Counted from the first letter of the stretch, positions 36,814 to 44,905 are shown. The stretch is DNA of 64,000 nt from Janthinobacterium sp. 67 (GCF_002797895.1 NZ_PGES01000001.1:2046001-2110000); one strand, 5' to 3'. Notes: a model not told the origin generated them from the sequence alone. Numbers and translations are program-made.

Positions 36814-36841
36814 TTGGGTAAAGTTTGTAACACTTTGTAAT
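36814..36841. promoter_or_regulatory. Tandem GTAA repeats, candidate OmpR-type binding site
   Basis: GTAA occurs at 36818-36821, 36827-36830 and 36837-36840. The last two lie in identical TTTGTAA blocks exactly ten bases apart. Direct half-sites at one-helical-turn spacing are how OmpR-family dimers bind. The site is 77 bases upstream of ompR, in the gap with the divergent exported-protein gene. Confidence 0.45.
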
Positions 36842-36917
36842 GGGTCGCCACAGCCCCTTGCCGACGCCGCGCGAGGCGTTACTATAGCAACTAATATAAG
36901 ATAACACGACACCCTAA

Positions 36918-37688
36918 ATGACCACAACCTCCACTTCCGGCAGCAATACAACAACGCAATCGATCCACGGCCACCAGGCAAAAATCATGGTGGTCGATGA
37001 CGATGTGCGCCTGCGCGACCTGCTGCGGCGCTACCTGACCGAACAGGGCTTCAATGTCTTCACGGCAGAGAGCGCGACGGCCATGAACAAGCTGTGGCTG
37101 CGCGAACGCTACGACCTGCTGGTGCTCGACCTGATGCTGCCCGGTGAAGACGGCCTGTCGATCTGCCGCCGCCTGCGCGGCGCGGGCGACCAGACGCCGA
37201 TCATCATGCTGACGGCCAAGGGCGAGGACGTGGACCGCATCGTGGGCCTGGAAATGGGTGCCGACGACTACCTGCCGAAACCGTTCAATCCGCGCGAACT
37301 GGTGGCCCGCATCGGCGCCGTGCTGCGCCGCAAGGGTCCCGATGAAATCCCGGGCGCCCCGTCGGAAACGCCGCAAACCTTCGAATTCGGCGACTTCGTG
37401 CTGGACCTGGGCACGCGCACCCTGAAAAAGAATGGCGAAACGGTGCCGCTGACGACCGGCGAGTTTTCCGTGCTGAAAGTGTTTGCCCGCCATGCGCGCC
37501 AGCCGCTGTCGCGCGAAAAACTGATGGAACTGGCGCGCGGCCGCGAATACGAAGTGTTCGACCGCAGCCTGGACGTGCAGATTTCGCGCCTGCGCAAGCT
37601 GATCGAACCCGACCCGTCGAGCCCGCTGTTCATCCAGACCGTGTGGGGCCTCGGCTACGTCTTCATCCCGGACGGACAGCCGCGCTGA
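36918..37688 (+). CDS. ompR: OmpR-type response regulator (RisA-like)
   Basis: The 256-residue regulator has a short N-terminal extension (residues 1-20), a receiver domain (residues about 22-135, phospho-acceptor Asp in LLVLDLMLPGEDGLS, Lys in DDYLPKPFNPREL), and a winged-helix output domain (residues about 160-252, with SREKLMELARGREYEVFDRS and SRLRKLIEPDPSSPLFIQTV). The sensor kinase gene follows by 13 bp. In Bordetella the equivalent pair is RisA/RisS. It probably controls porins and envelope genes. Confidence 0.92.
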   Translation: MTTTSTSGSNTTTQSIHGHQAKIMVVDDDVRLRDLLRRYLTEQGFNVFTAESATAMNKLWLRERYDLLVLDLMLPGEDGLSICRRLRGAGDQTPIIMLTAKGEDVDRIVGLEMGADDYLPKPFNPRELVARIGAVLRRKGPDEIPGAPSETPQTFEFGDFVLDLGTRTLKKNGETVPLTTGEFSVLKVFARHARQPLSREKLMELARGREYEVFDRSLDVQISRLRKLIEPDPSSPLFIQTVWGLGYVFIPDGQPR

Positions 37689-37701
37689 TCGCAGGCGAGG
37701 C

Positions 37702-39060
37702 ATGATGAAGCTTGTTCCCGATATCAGCCTGGCGCGGCTGAAAAGCGGCCTGTTCTGGCGCACCTTTTTGCTGCTGGGCACTTTGACCACGGTCAGCATG
37801 ATCACCTGGATCGGCATGATTTCCGTCATCCAGCGCGAGCCGCAGGCGCAGCAGATTTCCGCCCAGATCATTTCCGTCGTCACCATCACGCATGCGGCAT
37901 TGACGCACTCGGCTCCCGAACTGCGGCGCGAGCTGCTGTTCGACCTCGTCAGCAATGAAGGCATCCGCATCTTCTCGCTGGAAGAGGACGACCGCATCGA
38001 GCCGCCGCCCGACAATTACCTGATGCCCGAGATCGAGGCGCTGGTGAAAGCCAAACTGGGCAAGGACACGCGCTTTTCCGCGCGCGTCAACGGCGTGGCC
38101 GGCTTCTGGGTCAGCTTCAAGATCGACGACGACGAGTACTGGCTGATGCTGGACCGCGAGCGCCTGCGCGGCCTGACGGGCTTCCAGTGGCTGGGCTGGG
38201 CCAGCCTGGTGTCCCTGCTGTCCCTGCTGGGCGCGGCCATCATTTCCAGCCTGATCAACCTGCCGCTGTCGCGTCTGACGGCGGCCGCGCGCGACATCGC
38301 CAAGGGCAAGCAGCCGGCGCCGCTGCCGGAAAAGGGCCCGATCGAAATCATCGAGGCGAACCGCAGCTTCAACCAGATGGTCGACGATCTGCAACAGGTG
38401 GAATCGGACCGCGCCGTGATCCTGGCGGGCATTTCGCATGATTTGCGCACGCCGCTGGCGCGCATGCAGCTGGAAGTGGAAATGGCGAACCTGTCGGACG
38501 AGGCGCGCGAAGGCATCCAGTCCGATATCGGGCAGATGGACGCCATCATCGGCCAGTTCCTCGACTATGCCAAGCCGACGGAAGCGTCGAGCTTTACGGA
38601 CGTCGACCTGAGCGGTTTACTCAGCGACATGACGCGCGAAGCCATGCGCCTGCCGGACGTGAAGATCAACGCCACCATCGCCGATGGCGCGCATGCGATG
38701 GGCAACCCCACCGACTTGCGCCGCGTATTGAACAACCTGATCGAGAATGCGCGCCGCTATGGCAAGACGCCGGGCAGCGACATGACGGAAATCGACATCG
38801 CCTGCCAGGTACGCACCAGCCACGGCGCAAAAAAGGTCATCATCGAGGTGCAGGACCACGGCACGGGCGTGCCGGCGGAAAAGATCGAGCAGCTGATGAA
38901 ACCGTTCACCCGTCTCGACACGGCGCGCGGCCAAGCCAACGGTGCCGGCCTGGGCCTGGCCATCGTCGACCGCGTGCTGCTGCGCCACGGCGCCGAATTA
39001 CAGGTGCGCAACCGCGAAGGCGGCGGCCTGGCGTTTCAGATCAGTTTGCCAGCGGCGTAG
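37702..39060 (+). CDS. envZ: EnvZ-type sensor histidine kinase (RisS-like)
   Basis: The 452-residue inner-membrane kinase has two transmembrane helices (residues about 20-42 and 165-185), a small periplasmic domain between them, a HAMP segment (about 186-238), the phospho-acceptor box ILAGISHDLRTPLARMQLEV, and an ATPase domain with NNLIENARRYG (N box), VQDHGTGVPAEKI (G1) and GLGLAIVDRVLLRHG (G2). It forms a two-component pair with the preceding response regulator. Its TAG stop (39058-39060) lies inside the left arm of a REP-like element. Confidence 0.92.
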   Translation: MMKLVPDISLARLKSGLFWRTFLLLGTLTTVSMITWIGMISVIQREPQAQQISAQIISVVTITHAALTHSAPELRRELLFDLVSNEGIRIFSLEEDDRIEPPPDNYLMPEIEALVKAKLGKDTRFSARVNGVAGFWVSFKIDDDEYWLMLDRERLRGLTGFQWLGWASLVSLLSLLGAAIISSLINLPLSRLTAAARDIAKGKQPAPLPEKGPIEIIEANRSFNQMVDDLQQVESDRAVILAGISHDLRTPLARMQLEVEMANLSDEAREGIQSDIGQMDAIIGQFLDYAKPTEASSFTDVDLSGLLSDMTREAMRLPDVKINATIADGAHAMGNPTDLRRVLNNLIENARRYGKTPGSDMTEIDIACQVRTSHGAKKVIIEVQDHGTGVPAEKIEQLMKPFTRLDTARGQANGAGLGLAIVDRVLLRHGAELQVRNREGGGLAFQISLPAA

Positions 39061-39159
39061 GTCGGCTTAGCGCAAGGCGCGTAAGCCGACACCACCAGCG
39101 GCCTTGGCCAACAATGTTGTCGGATTACGCGAGGCAAGGCCTCGCTAATCCGACCTACG
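39056..39159. repeat. REP/BIME-like double hairpin element
   Basis: CGTAGGTCGG (39056-39065) and CCGACCTACG (39150-39159) are a perfect terminal inverted repeat. Inside are two hairpins with near-identical heads: GTCGGCTTA/TAAGCCGAC (39061-39069 and 39082-39090) and GTCGGATTA/TAATCCGAC (39119-39127 and 39146-39154). Two opposed units around a central spacer is the layout of bacterial interspersed REP elements. It overlaps the envZ stop codon and lies between converging genes. Confidence 0.7.
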
Positions 39160-39173
39160 CCGCCGGACCGCGG

Positions 39174-39653
39174 TCAAGCGGACGCCTGCTCCTGCGCCAG
39201 CAATTTACTCATCAACAATTCCGTCGCCCCATAGCCGTACAGGGAATCGCTTTCCATGCCCGGCGTATCGAAGGGGATCGATTCCTCGCGATTCAGCTTG
39301 GCAGGATCGGCGTCCGCATAGCTGGCGCGCCAGGCGCGCTGCAAGGATTCATTGCGACGGATAAAGGCCGGCATGGGCCAGTCATCACGGTTCCAGTGGG
39401 GACTGTCGCCCAGCAGGGGCCAGCGCTCGTTGAGCAGGGCCATGTCTCCCGTGCGCAGGCGGCGCACGGCCTGTTCCGGCCGCAAGCCTTCCAGCTCCTG
39501 CAGCGTGGGCAAGCTGTCGCGCTTGGGCCCGAACATATACGCCAGCATGATGCGCCCGGCAGGCGCCCTGCGCGCCACCACGCCGACGGCATAACCGCCG
39601 CCCGGCAGGGGCACGGCAAACCAGCTGCCTTCTCGGTATGGTAATGATTTCAT
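39174..39653 (-). CDS. Imm26-like immunity protein
   Basis: A 159-residue soluble protein starting MKSLPYREGSWFAVPLPGGG, with YAVGVVARRAPAGRIMLAYM, FGPKR, a LRTGDMALLNERWPLLG block and WNRDDWPMPAFIRR. These blocks match the Imm26 (immunity 26) family by eye. Imm26 proteins are linked to polymorphic toxins. No toxin gene is beside it, so it is an orphan or has been recruited for another role. The ATG at 39653 starts the conserved part; the frame is open 28 codons further without family sequence. Confidence 0.7.
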   Translation of the reverse strand: MKSLPYREGSWFAVPLPGGGYAVGVVARRAPAGRIMLAYMFGPKRDSLPTLQELEGLRPEQAVRRLRTGDMALLNERWPLLGDSPHWNRDDWPMPAFIRRNESLQRAWRASYADADPAKLNREESIPFDTPGMESDSLYGYGATELLMSKLLAQEQASA

Positions 39654-39745
39654 TCTGTAAACTCCCCCAAAATCGTGTTCGGGGCACAGTCTACGCGAAG
39701 CGATGCGAAAGTGGCGCATGGTACACCACAACAACAAACCAATAG

Positions 39746-40051
39746 TTACAATATTTTCTCGTCATAGTGATACTGGGCAACTATCGGCCCCGCCTTGAAC
39801 AGCGCTTCCTTCATGGCCGTGTCCAGGCGCGCGTCGCGGCGGCGCATCCATTCGAGCAGCATCGCCACTTCCTTGCGGCTCGTGTCGCCCGCATGCGCGA
39901 GCACGCGGCGCAGTTCCGGGTCCGTGCACGCCTCGAAGCGCTGGCTGTTCAAGTCCAGCGCCTGCAGTGCGGCGATGGTGGCGCCGATGGCGCGGTGCAT
40001 GTCGAGCGCGGTGGCCGGCAGGCCGGATTCTTCCAGTGGGACGGTGGTCAT
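39746..40051 (-). CDS. Encapsulated-ferritin-like protein lacking ferroxidase residues
   Basis: This 101-residue helical protein aligns by eye with the encapsulated ferritin family (EncFtn of Rhodospirillum rubrum). The shared framework is HRAI, then QR-x3-A-x-TDPEL, LAH, AM-x-LEW-x-RR-x-DA, and LF-x2-GPI. In EncFtn the iron site uses Glu residues in an E-E-L-E-A-V-D-W stretch and E/H in DEEKEHA. Here these read A-A-L-Q-A-L-D-L and DTSRKEV, so the ferroxidase site is gone. No encapsulin shell gene or C-terminal cargo peptide is present. AAGGA lies eight bases before the ATG at 40051. Confidence 0.65.
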   Translation of the reverse strand: MTTVPLEESGLPATALDMHRAIGATIAALQALDLNSQRFEACTDPELRRVLAHAGDTSRKEVAMLLEWMRRRDARLDTAMKEALFKAGPIVAQYHYDEKIL

Positions 40052-40193
40052 GCGCATTCCTTTTCGCGTGGTGGTGACATCGGCTGCATTCTCCACCGCG
40101 CGGGCGAAAAGCTCAAGCGTCCACGACACGTTTCCACCCGTTCGGCCATAATCATGGCTCAGCAACAGCCTAAACCCCAGCGGCAGGAGCCCC

Positions 40194-41351
40194 ATGTTCA
40201 ATTTCGACTTTTACAATCCGACGCAAATCCTCTTCGGCCAGGGCCAGATCGCCGCCATCACGGCGCTGATCCCGCCCCAGGCCAGAGTGCTCATGACGTA
40301 TGGCGGCGGCAGCATCCGGCAGAACGGCGTCTACGATGAAGTCAGGGCGGCGCTGGCCGGCCATACGGTGCTCGAATTTGCCGGCATCGAGCCCAATCCC
40401 AGCTATGAAACGCTGATGCAGGCCGTGGCCCTCGTGAAAAGCGAGCGCATCGATTTCCTGCTGGCCGTCGGCGGCGGCTCCGTGGTCGATGGCACCAAGT
40501 TCATCGCCGCCGCCGCCCTGCATGAGGGCGAGGCGTGGGACATCCTGGCCAAGGGCGGCAAGATCGTCGAAGCGGCCCTGCCCTTCGGCACCGTATTGAC
40601 CTTGCCGGCCACGGGTTCCGAAATGAATGGTTCGGCCGTGATCACGCGCAAGGCCACGCAGGAAAAGCGCTCGTTCATGAGCCGCAAGGTGTATCCGAAA
40701 TTCTCCGTGCTGGACCCGTCGAAAACGTTCACCTTGCCGCTGCGCCAGGTGGGCAATGGCGTCGTCGACGCGTTTGCGCATGTGATGGAGCAATACCTGA
40801 CCTACCCGGTGAACGCCTCCGTGCAGGACCGCTTCGCCGAAGGCATTTTATTGACCCTGATCGAGGAAGGCCCGAAGGCGCTGTCGCATCCGGATGACTA
40901 CGACGTGCGCGCCAACGTGATGTGGAGCGCCACCCTGGCCTTGAACGGCCTGATCGGCGTGGGCGTGCCACAGGACTGGTCCACGCACGCCATCGGCCAC
41001 GAATTGACGGCCTTGTACGAGCTCGACCATGCGCAAACCTTGGCCATCATCCTGCCCAGCATGCTGCGCGTGCGCAAGCAGGCCAAGCGCGCCAAGCTGC
41101 TGCAGTACGCGGCCCGCGTCTGGGGCCTGGACGGCGGCGACGAGGATGGCCGCATCGAGGCGGCCATCGCGCGCACGGAATTCTTCTTCCGCCACATGGG
41201 CGTCAAGACGCGCCTGGCCGACTACGGCCTGAACCATGCGAGCGTGGATGCCGTCGTGTCCGCCCTGGAAGCGCACGGCATGACGGCGCTGGGCGAGCAG
41301 CGTGAAATCACGCCCGCCATCAGCCGCAAGGTGCTCGAGCTCAGTTTGTAG
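40194..41351 (+). CDS. yqhD: Iron-containing alcohol dehydrogenase, YqhD/BDH type
   Basis: The 385-residue protein begins MFNFDFYNPTQILFGQGQIA. It has the NADP-binding region VLMTYGGGSIRQNGVYDEV and LLAVGGGSVVDGTKFIAAAA, the SEMNGSAVITR block, and metal-ligand residues Asp and His in NGVVDAFAHVMEQYL, AIGHELTALYELDHAQTLAI. This is a YqhD-like NADPH-dependent aldehyde reductase that removes short-chain and lipid-derived aldehydes. No AraC-type yqhC regulator is adjacent. Confidence 0.9.
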   Translation: MFNFDFYNPTQILFGQGQIAAITALIPPQARVLMTYGGGSIRQNGVYDEVRAALAGHTVLEFAGIEPNPSYETLMQAVALVKSERIDFLLAVGGGSVVDGTKFIAAAALHEGEAWDILAKGGKIVEAALPFGTVLTLPATGSEMNGSAVITRKATQEKRSFMSRKVYPKFSVLDPSKTFTLPLRQVGNGVVDAFAHVMEQYLTYPVNASVQDRFAEGILLTLIEEGPKALSHPDDYDVRANVMWSATLALNGLIGVGVPQDWSTHAIGHELTALYELDHAQTLAIILPSMLRVRKQAKRAKLLQYAARVWGLDGGDEDGRIEAAIARTEFFFRHMGVKTRLADYGLNHASVDAVVSALEAHGMTALGEQREITPAISRKVLELSL

Positions 41352-41374
41352 ATTCACACCACACTGTTGTAAAA

Positions 41375-41402
41375 CGGTCAGCCGGGTGGGACAGCTGGCC
41401 GT
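41375..41402 (+). terminator. Possible terminator after yqhD
   Basis: ACGGTCAGC (about 41375-41383) can pair with GCTGGCCGT (about 41394-41402) with one G-U pair. A short pyrimidine stretch follows but no T run. It lies between the yqhD stop and the TPP riboswitch. Confidence 0.3.
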
Positions 41403-41422
41403 GCTTCATGCTAAGCTGTCGT

Positions 41423-41495
41423 TTCGCTAGGGGTCCTGGAGCAGTCATCCGGGTGAGAGATACCCTTCGTACCTGATCTGGATAATGCCAGCGAA
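41423..41495 (+). promoter_or_regulatory. TPP riboswitch (THI element)
   Basis: The closing stem P1 is TTCGCT (41423-41428) with AGCGAA (41490-41495). The pyrimidine-binding part is AGGGGTCC followed by GGGTGAGAGATACCC, and the pyrophosphate-binding part is ACCTGATCTGGATAATGCC, all at the right spacing. The only visible departure is GTGAGA for the more common CTGAGA. It sits about 107 bases before the TonB-dependent receptor start, so thiamine pyrophosphate should repress the receptor. Confidence 0.93.
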
Positions 41496-41601
41496 GGAAA
41501 GCGCAAAGTACCTCCCTCCTTTGATAGCTCCTGCGTTGGCGCCAGCCGAACAAGCAGCCTGCCGTGCTCTGTACAGAGACGGCTTGAACCACGAGCAATC
41601 T

Positions 41602-43749
41602 ATGTCCACACCGAATTTATCCGTTTCTGTACTGACCCTGGCGATCCTGCACGCGTTTGCCGCACCGGCCTTTGCCGCGAATGACGCCACCGAAGCCGCC
41701 GACCCGCAGGCCCAAAGCATGGCCGAAGTCGTCGTCACGGCCAGCAAGGCGCCGGCTGCCAAGCGCGCCTCCGTGGGCGGCTTTTCCGACGCGCCGCTGC
41801 TGCAGACGCCGGTATCCGTCACCGTCATTTCGCAGAAAGACATGCAGGACTTGCAGATCCGCAATCTGAGCGATGCAGCCAAGCTCGACACCAGCATCAA
41901 CGACGCCTACAACGCCGTCGGCTATGCGGAACAGTTTTCCATTCGCGGCTTCAAGCTCGACAATAATTCCAGCTACCGCAAGGATGGCGTGGCCATTCCT
42001 GGCGATACGCAGATTCCGCTGGAAAACAAGGAACGCATCGAAGTGCTGAAAGGCCTGGCCGGCTTGCAGGCGGGCGTGGCCGCGCCGGGCGGCGTGATCG
42101 ACTTCATCGTCAAGCGTCCGACCGCCGCGCCGCTGCGCACCGTCACCGTGGAAACGCGCGAGCGGGGCACCCTGTACGGCGCCGTCGACCTGGGCGGACG
42201 CCTGGAAGACACGCGCTTCGGCTACCGCGTGAACGTGGCGGCCGAGCGCCTGCGCTCCTACATCAAGGGCGCGGACGGCAACCGCAAGTTCATTTCCGGC
42301 GCCTTCGACTGGCAGATTTCGCCGCAAGCCCTGCTGCAACTCGATGCCGACTACCAGGACAAGGCACAGGCGACGGCGCCCGGCTTCCAGCTGTTGAACA
42401 ATAAAACTTTGCCGACCGGCATCAGCGCCGACGCCATGCTCAACCTGCAGCCGTGGACGCGCCCCGTGGAAACCGTCACCAGCAACATCGGCCTGCGCTT
42501 CCAGTACGCGTTCAATGACGACTGGCACGCGACCCTGTCGGCCAACCAGCACTCATTCAAGCGCGACGACTACACGGCCTTCCCGTACGGCTGCGGCGCG
42601 CAAGACTTGTATCCTGGCTTCTGCGGCAATGGCGACTACGACGTGTATGACTACCGCAGCCTGGGCGAGACGAAAAAGCCGCTGAGCGCGCAAGCCATGA
42701 TCCAGGGCAAATTCGCCACCGGATCCCTGCGCCATGAATTCACGGCCGGCGTCTCGACCTTCCGTCGCAAGGACCGTGCCGGCCTGTACGTGTACGACTG
42801 GGTGGGCGTGAGCAACATCTACCAGCCGCAAATCGTCGGCACCTCGCCCGGCGTCACGGGTCCCGTGCGCCTGGTGCGCAAGGATACGGAAAACTCCGTC
42901 TTCGTGCAGGACATCGTCAGCCTGGCCCAAAACTGGAAGCTGCATGGCGGCTTGCGCCATATCGACGTCGACGGCTACCAGTACGTATTGAAGGCCGACA
43001 AGGAAATCCGCGCCAAGCACGACTTCCTGCTGCCCAACGTGTCGCTCGTCTACACCCCGCTCGACAATGTCTCCGTGTATGCGGCCTATTCGCAAGGCAT
43101 GGAACATGGCGGCACGGCCGACCGCAAGGCGATGAATGCCAACGAGGAACTCACGCCCAGCCGCTCCAAGCAGATCGAGCTTGGCGCGAAGATGGACGTG
43201 ACGCCGGACTTCATGGTGGCGGCCAGCCTATTCCAGATCCGCAAGGGCCTGGAATTCCAGAATGCCGCTGGCTACTTCGTGCGCGAAGGCCAGGCCCAGC
43301 ACCGCGGCCTGGAATTGTCGGCCCAAGGCAAGGCATCGTCCAGCCTGAGCCTGGGCGCGTCCGTGACGGCACTGAACAGCCAGCAGTCAGGCACGGGCAA
43401 TGCCGACCTCGATGGCAAGCGCGTACCCAACGTGCCGGCCTTCAAGGCAGCCGTGCATGCGGACTACGCCGTACAGCAAGTGGCGGGCTTGAGCGTCAAT
43501 GGCAGCTGGGAATTTGCGGGCAAGAAAGCGTTTGAGTACAACAACACGACCTTCGTGCCGTCCTACCACGTGTTCAACCTGGGCGCCGCCTGGGCCACGC
43601 GCATCGCCGGCACGCGCGCCGTGCTGCGCGCCGCCGTCAACAACGTGGCCGACAAGTTCTACTGGCGCGACGTGACGCCGGAATCGGACGGCTATCTGTA
43701 TCCAGGCGCCAGCCGCACCTTCAAGGTGTCGGCGCAATTCGACTTTTAA
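41602..43749 (+). CDS. TonB-dependent outer-membrane receptor, probable thiamine importer
   Basis: The 715-residue protein has a signal peptide (SVSVLTLAILHAFAAPAFA), a TonB box-like AEVVVTASK, and a plug domain (residues about 50-165, with QTPVSVTVISQKDMQDLQIR and EVLKGLAGLQAGVAAPGGVI). A 22-strand barrel follows, ending in a C-terminal phenylalanine (FKVSAQFDF). The sequence looks like a siderophore receptor, but the TPP riboswitch upstream and the PnuT-type transporter downstream argue for thiamine or a precursor. The ATG at 41602 is chosen because it starts the signal peptide. The stop overlaps the converging gene stop. Confidence 0.88.
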   Translation: MSTPNLSVSVLTLAILHAFAAPAFAANDATEAADPQAQSMAEVVVTASKAPAAKRASVGGFSDAPLLQTPVSVTVISQKDMQDLQIRNLSDAAKLDTSINDAYNAVGYAEQFSIRGFKLDNNSSYRKDGVAIPGDTQIPLENKERIEVLKGLAGLQAGVAAPGGVIDFIVKRPTAAPLRTVTVETRERGTLYGAVDLGGRLEDTRFGYRVNVAAERLRSYIKGADGNRKFISGAFDWQISPQALLQLDADYQDKAQATAPGFQLLNNKTLPTGISADAMLNLQPWTRPVETVTSNIGLRFQYAFNDDWHATLSANQHSFKRDDYTAFPYGCGAQDLYPGFCGNGDYDVYDYRSLGETKKPLSAQAMIQGKFATGSLRHEFTAGVSTFRRKDRAGLYVYDWVGVSNIYQPQIVGTSPGVTGPVRLVRKDTENSVFVQDIVSLAQNWKLHGGLRHIDVDGYQYVLKADKEIRAKHDFLLPNVSLVYTPLDNVSVYAAYSQGMEHGGTADRKAMNANEELTPSRSKQIELGAKMDVTPDFMVAASLFQIRKGLEFQNAAGYFVREGQAQHRGLELSAQGKASSSLSLGASVTALNSQQSGTGNADLDGKRVPNVPAFKAAVHADYAVQQVAGLSVNGSWEFAGKKAFEYNNTTFVPSYHVFNLGAAWATRIAGTRAVLRAAVNNVADKFYWRDVTPESDGYLYPGASRTFKVSAQFDF

Positions 43750-44297
43750 TTGAGGGAAATGGCAGGCGCCGCAGCCAGCGCCTGCTGCAGCAAGGGCGCC
43801 GCCTGTTCCAGGCGCGCCTCCAGGCTGTCGTGCAGCACGTGGTAGGCGATGCCGCGCGCGTCCAGCTCGTCGAGCAGGTAGCGGTAGATCAGCTGGCGCA
43901 CGGCTTCCGACTCGCGCTGCAAGCCGTCGGCCACCCACGGGCTGTCGGGCGCCGTCACCAGGGTCAGATCGTACTGCGTGGCATCGGCCAGCGCCGCCAG
44001 CGGCGCATCGGCGCCGTCGAAATAATGACGGCTGTAGACCAGCGTCATCAACGGTGTCGTGTCGCAAAACAGGAAGTTGCGCGCTTGCGCGGCGGCTGCC
44101 GCCTCGCGTTCGACTTGTGTGCGCGCAATGCCAAACTGGTCTGCCGCCACGGGCACCCTGCCCTGCTTCTCGACGAATTCACGTAAATACTCGGGCACCC
44201 AGACGGTGCCGTAGCGCTCGGCCAGGGCGGCCGCCAGGGTCGACTTGCCCGACGATTCCGCGCCCAGGATGGCCACGCGCACGCAAGGCGCCGTCAC
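43746..44297 (-). CDS. NadR-like P-loop kinase/ATPase, candidate thiamine kinase
   Basis: The 183-residue protein is a stand-alone version of the kinase half of NadR. It has Walker A ILGAESSGKSTLAAALAERY, then VPEYLREFVEKQGR, FLFCDTTPLMTLVYSRHYF (Walker B-like) and DLTLVTAPDSPWVADGLQRE. NadR kinase phosphorylates nicotinamide riboside. In this setting, coupled by a four-base GTGA overlap to a PnuC/PnuT gene and facing a TPP-regulated receptor, phosphorylation of thiamine is the better inference. The NadR nucleotidyltransferase and repressor parts are absent. Confidence 0.8.
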   Translation of the reverse strand: MTAPCVRVAILGAESSGKSTLAAALAERYGTVWVPEYLREFVEKQGRVPVAADQFGIARTQVEREAAAAAQARNFLFCDTTPLMTLVYSRHYFDGADAPLAALADATQYDLTLVTAPDSPWVADGLQRESEAVRQLIYRYLLDELDARGIAYHVLHDSLEARLEQAAPLLQQALAAAPAISLN

Positions 44298-44905
44298 TTG
44301 AGGACCATCGCATCGGGTGCGGCCGGCGCCGACTTTTTCCACGCCAGCAAGCCGATGATGGCCATCACGACGAAGAAGGCATACAGCACGGCCGTCAGGG
44401 TCAGGCCCTTGTGCACATACAGCCACACGTACAGCACATCGACGACGATCCAGGCGATCCAGTTTTCCAGCTTCTTGCGCGACAACAGGAATTGCCCTAC
44501 GAGGCTGCCTGCCGTGAGGAAGCCGTCCGCATGGGGCACGTCCGTGTCCGTCGTCGTCAGCAGCCAGGCGATCAGCAGGAAGCCGATCAGCCAGCCTGCG
44601 CCGCAGGCCAGCCAGCCGCGTCCGTTCAGTCGCGTGACGGGCAAGGTCTTGCCGCCGCTGGCCGGATGCAGCCACTGGTACCAGCCCCAGAACGAGACGC
44701 TGATGAACAGCAGTTGCAAGGCCATGTCGCCATACAGGCGCGACTCGAAAAACACGAAACCGTAGGCGGCCGAGGAGATGATGGCGAACAGCCACGCCCA
44801 GTGATTCTGGCGGATGTTCAGCGCAACGGTTGTCAGTGCCAGGACAAAGGAAATCAGTTCAAGCGGCGTGGTGGCAAAACCCAGCAGGAGAAGCGTATCG
44901 TTCAT
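44294..44905 (-). CDS. PnuC-family vitamin transporter, probable thiamine transporter PnuT
   Basis: The 203-residue membrane protein starts MNDTLLLLGFATTPLELISF and has seven to eight hydrophobic segments. The family blocks are SAAYGFVFFESRLYGDMALQ, FWGWYQWL, and KLENWIAWIVVDVLYVWLYV. PnuC proteins are facilitators for vitamin ribosides; PnuT is the thiamine branch. Trapping by a kinase is required, and a kinase gene overlaps its stop codon. No TPP riboswitch was found directly upstream on this strand. The ATG at 44905 is chosen over a frame extension. Confidence 0.87.
   Translation of the reverse strand: MNDTLLLLGFATTPLELISFVLALTTVALNIRQNHWAWLFAIISSAAYGFVFFESRLYGDMALQLLFISVSFWGWYQWLHPASGGKTLPVTRLNGRGWLACGAGWLIGFLLIAWLLTTTDTDVPHADGFLTAGSLVGQFLLSRKKLENWIAWIVVDVLYVWLYVHKGLTLTAVLYAFFVVMAIIGLLAWKKSAPAAPDAMVLK

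Noticed and set aside
39746..41351. Encapsulin nanocompartment operon
   Set aside because: The neighbour of the ferritin-like gene is a YqhD-type dehydrogenase. No encapsulin shell protein is encoded nearby and the cargo peptide is absent.
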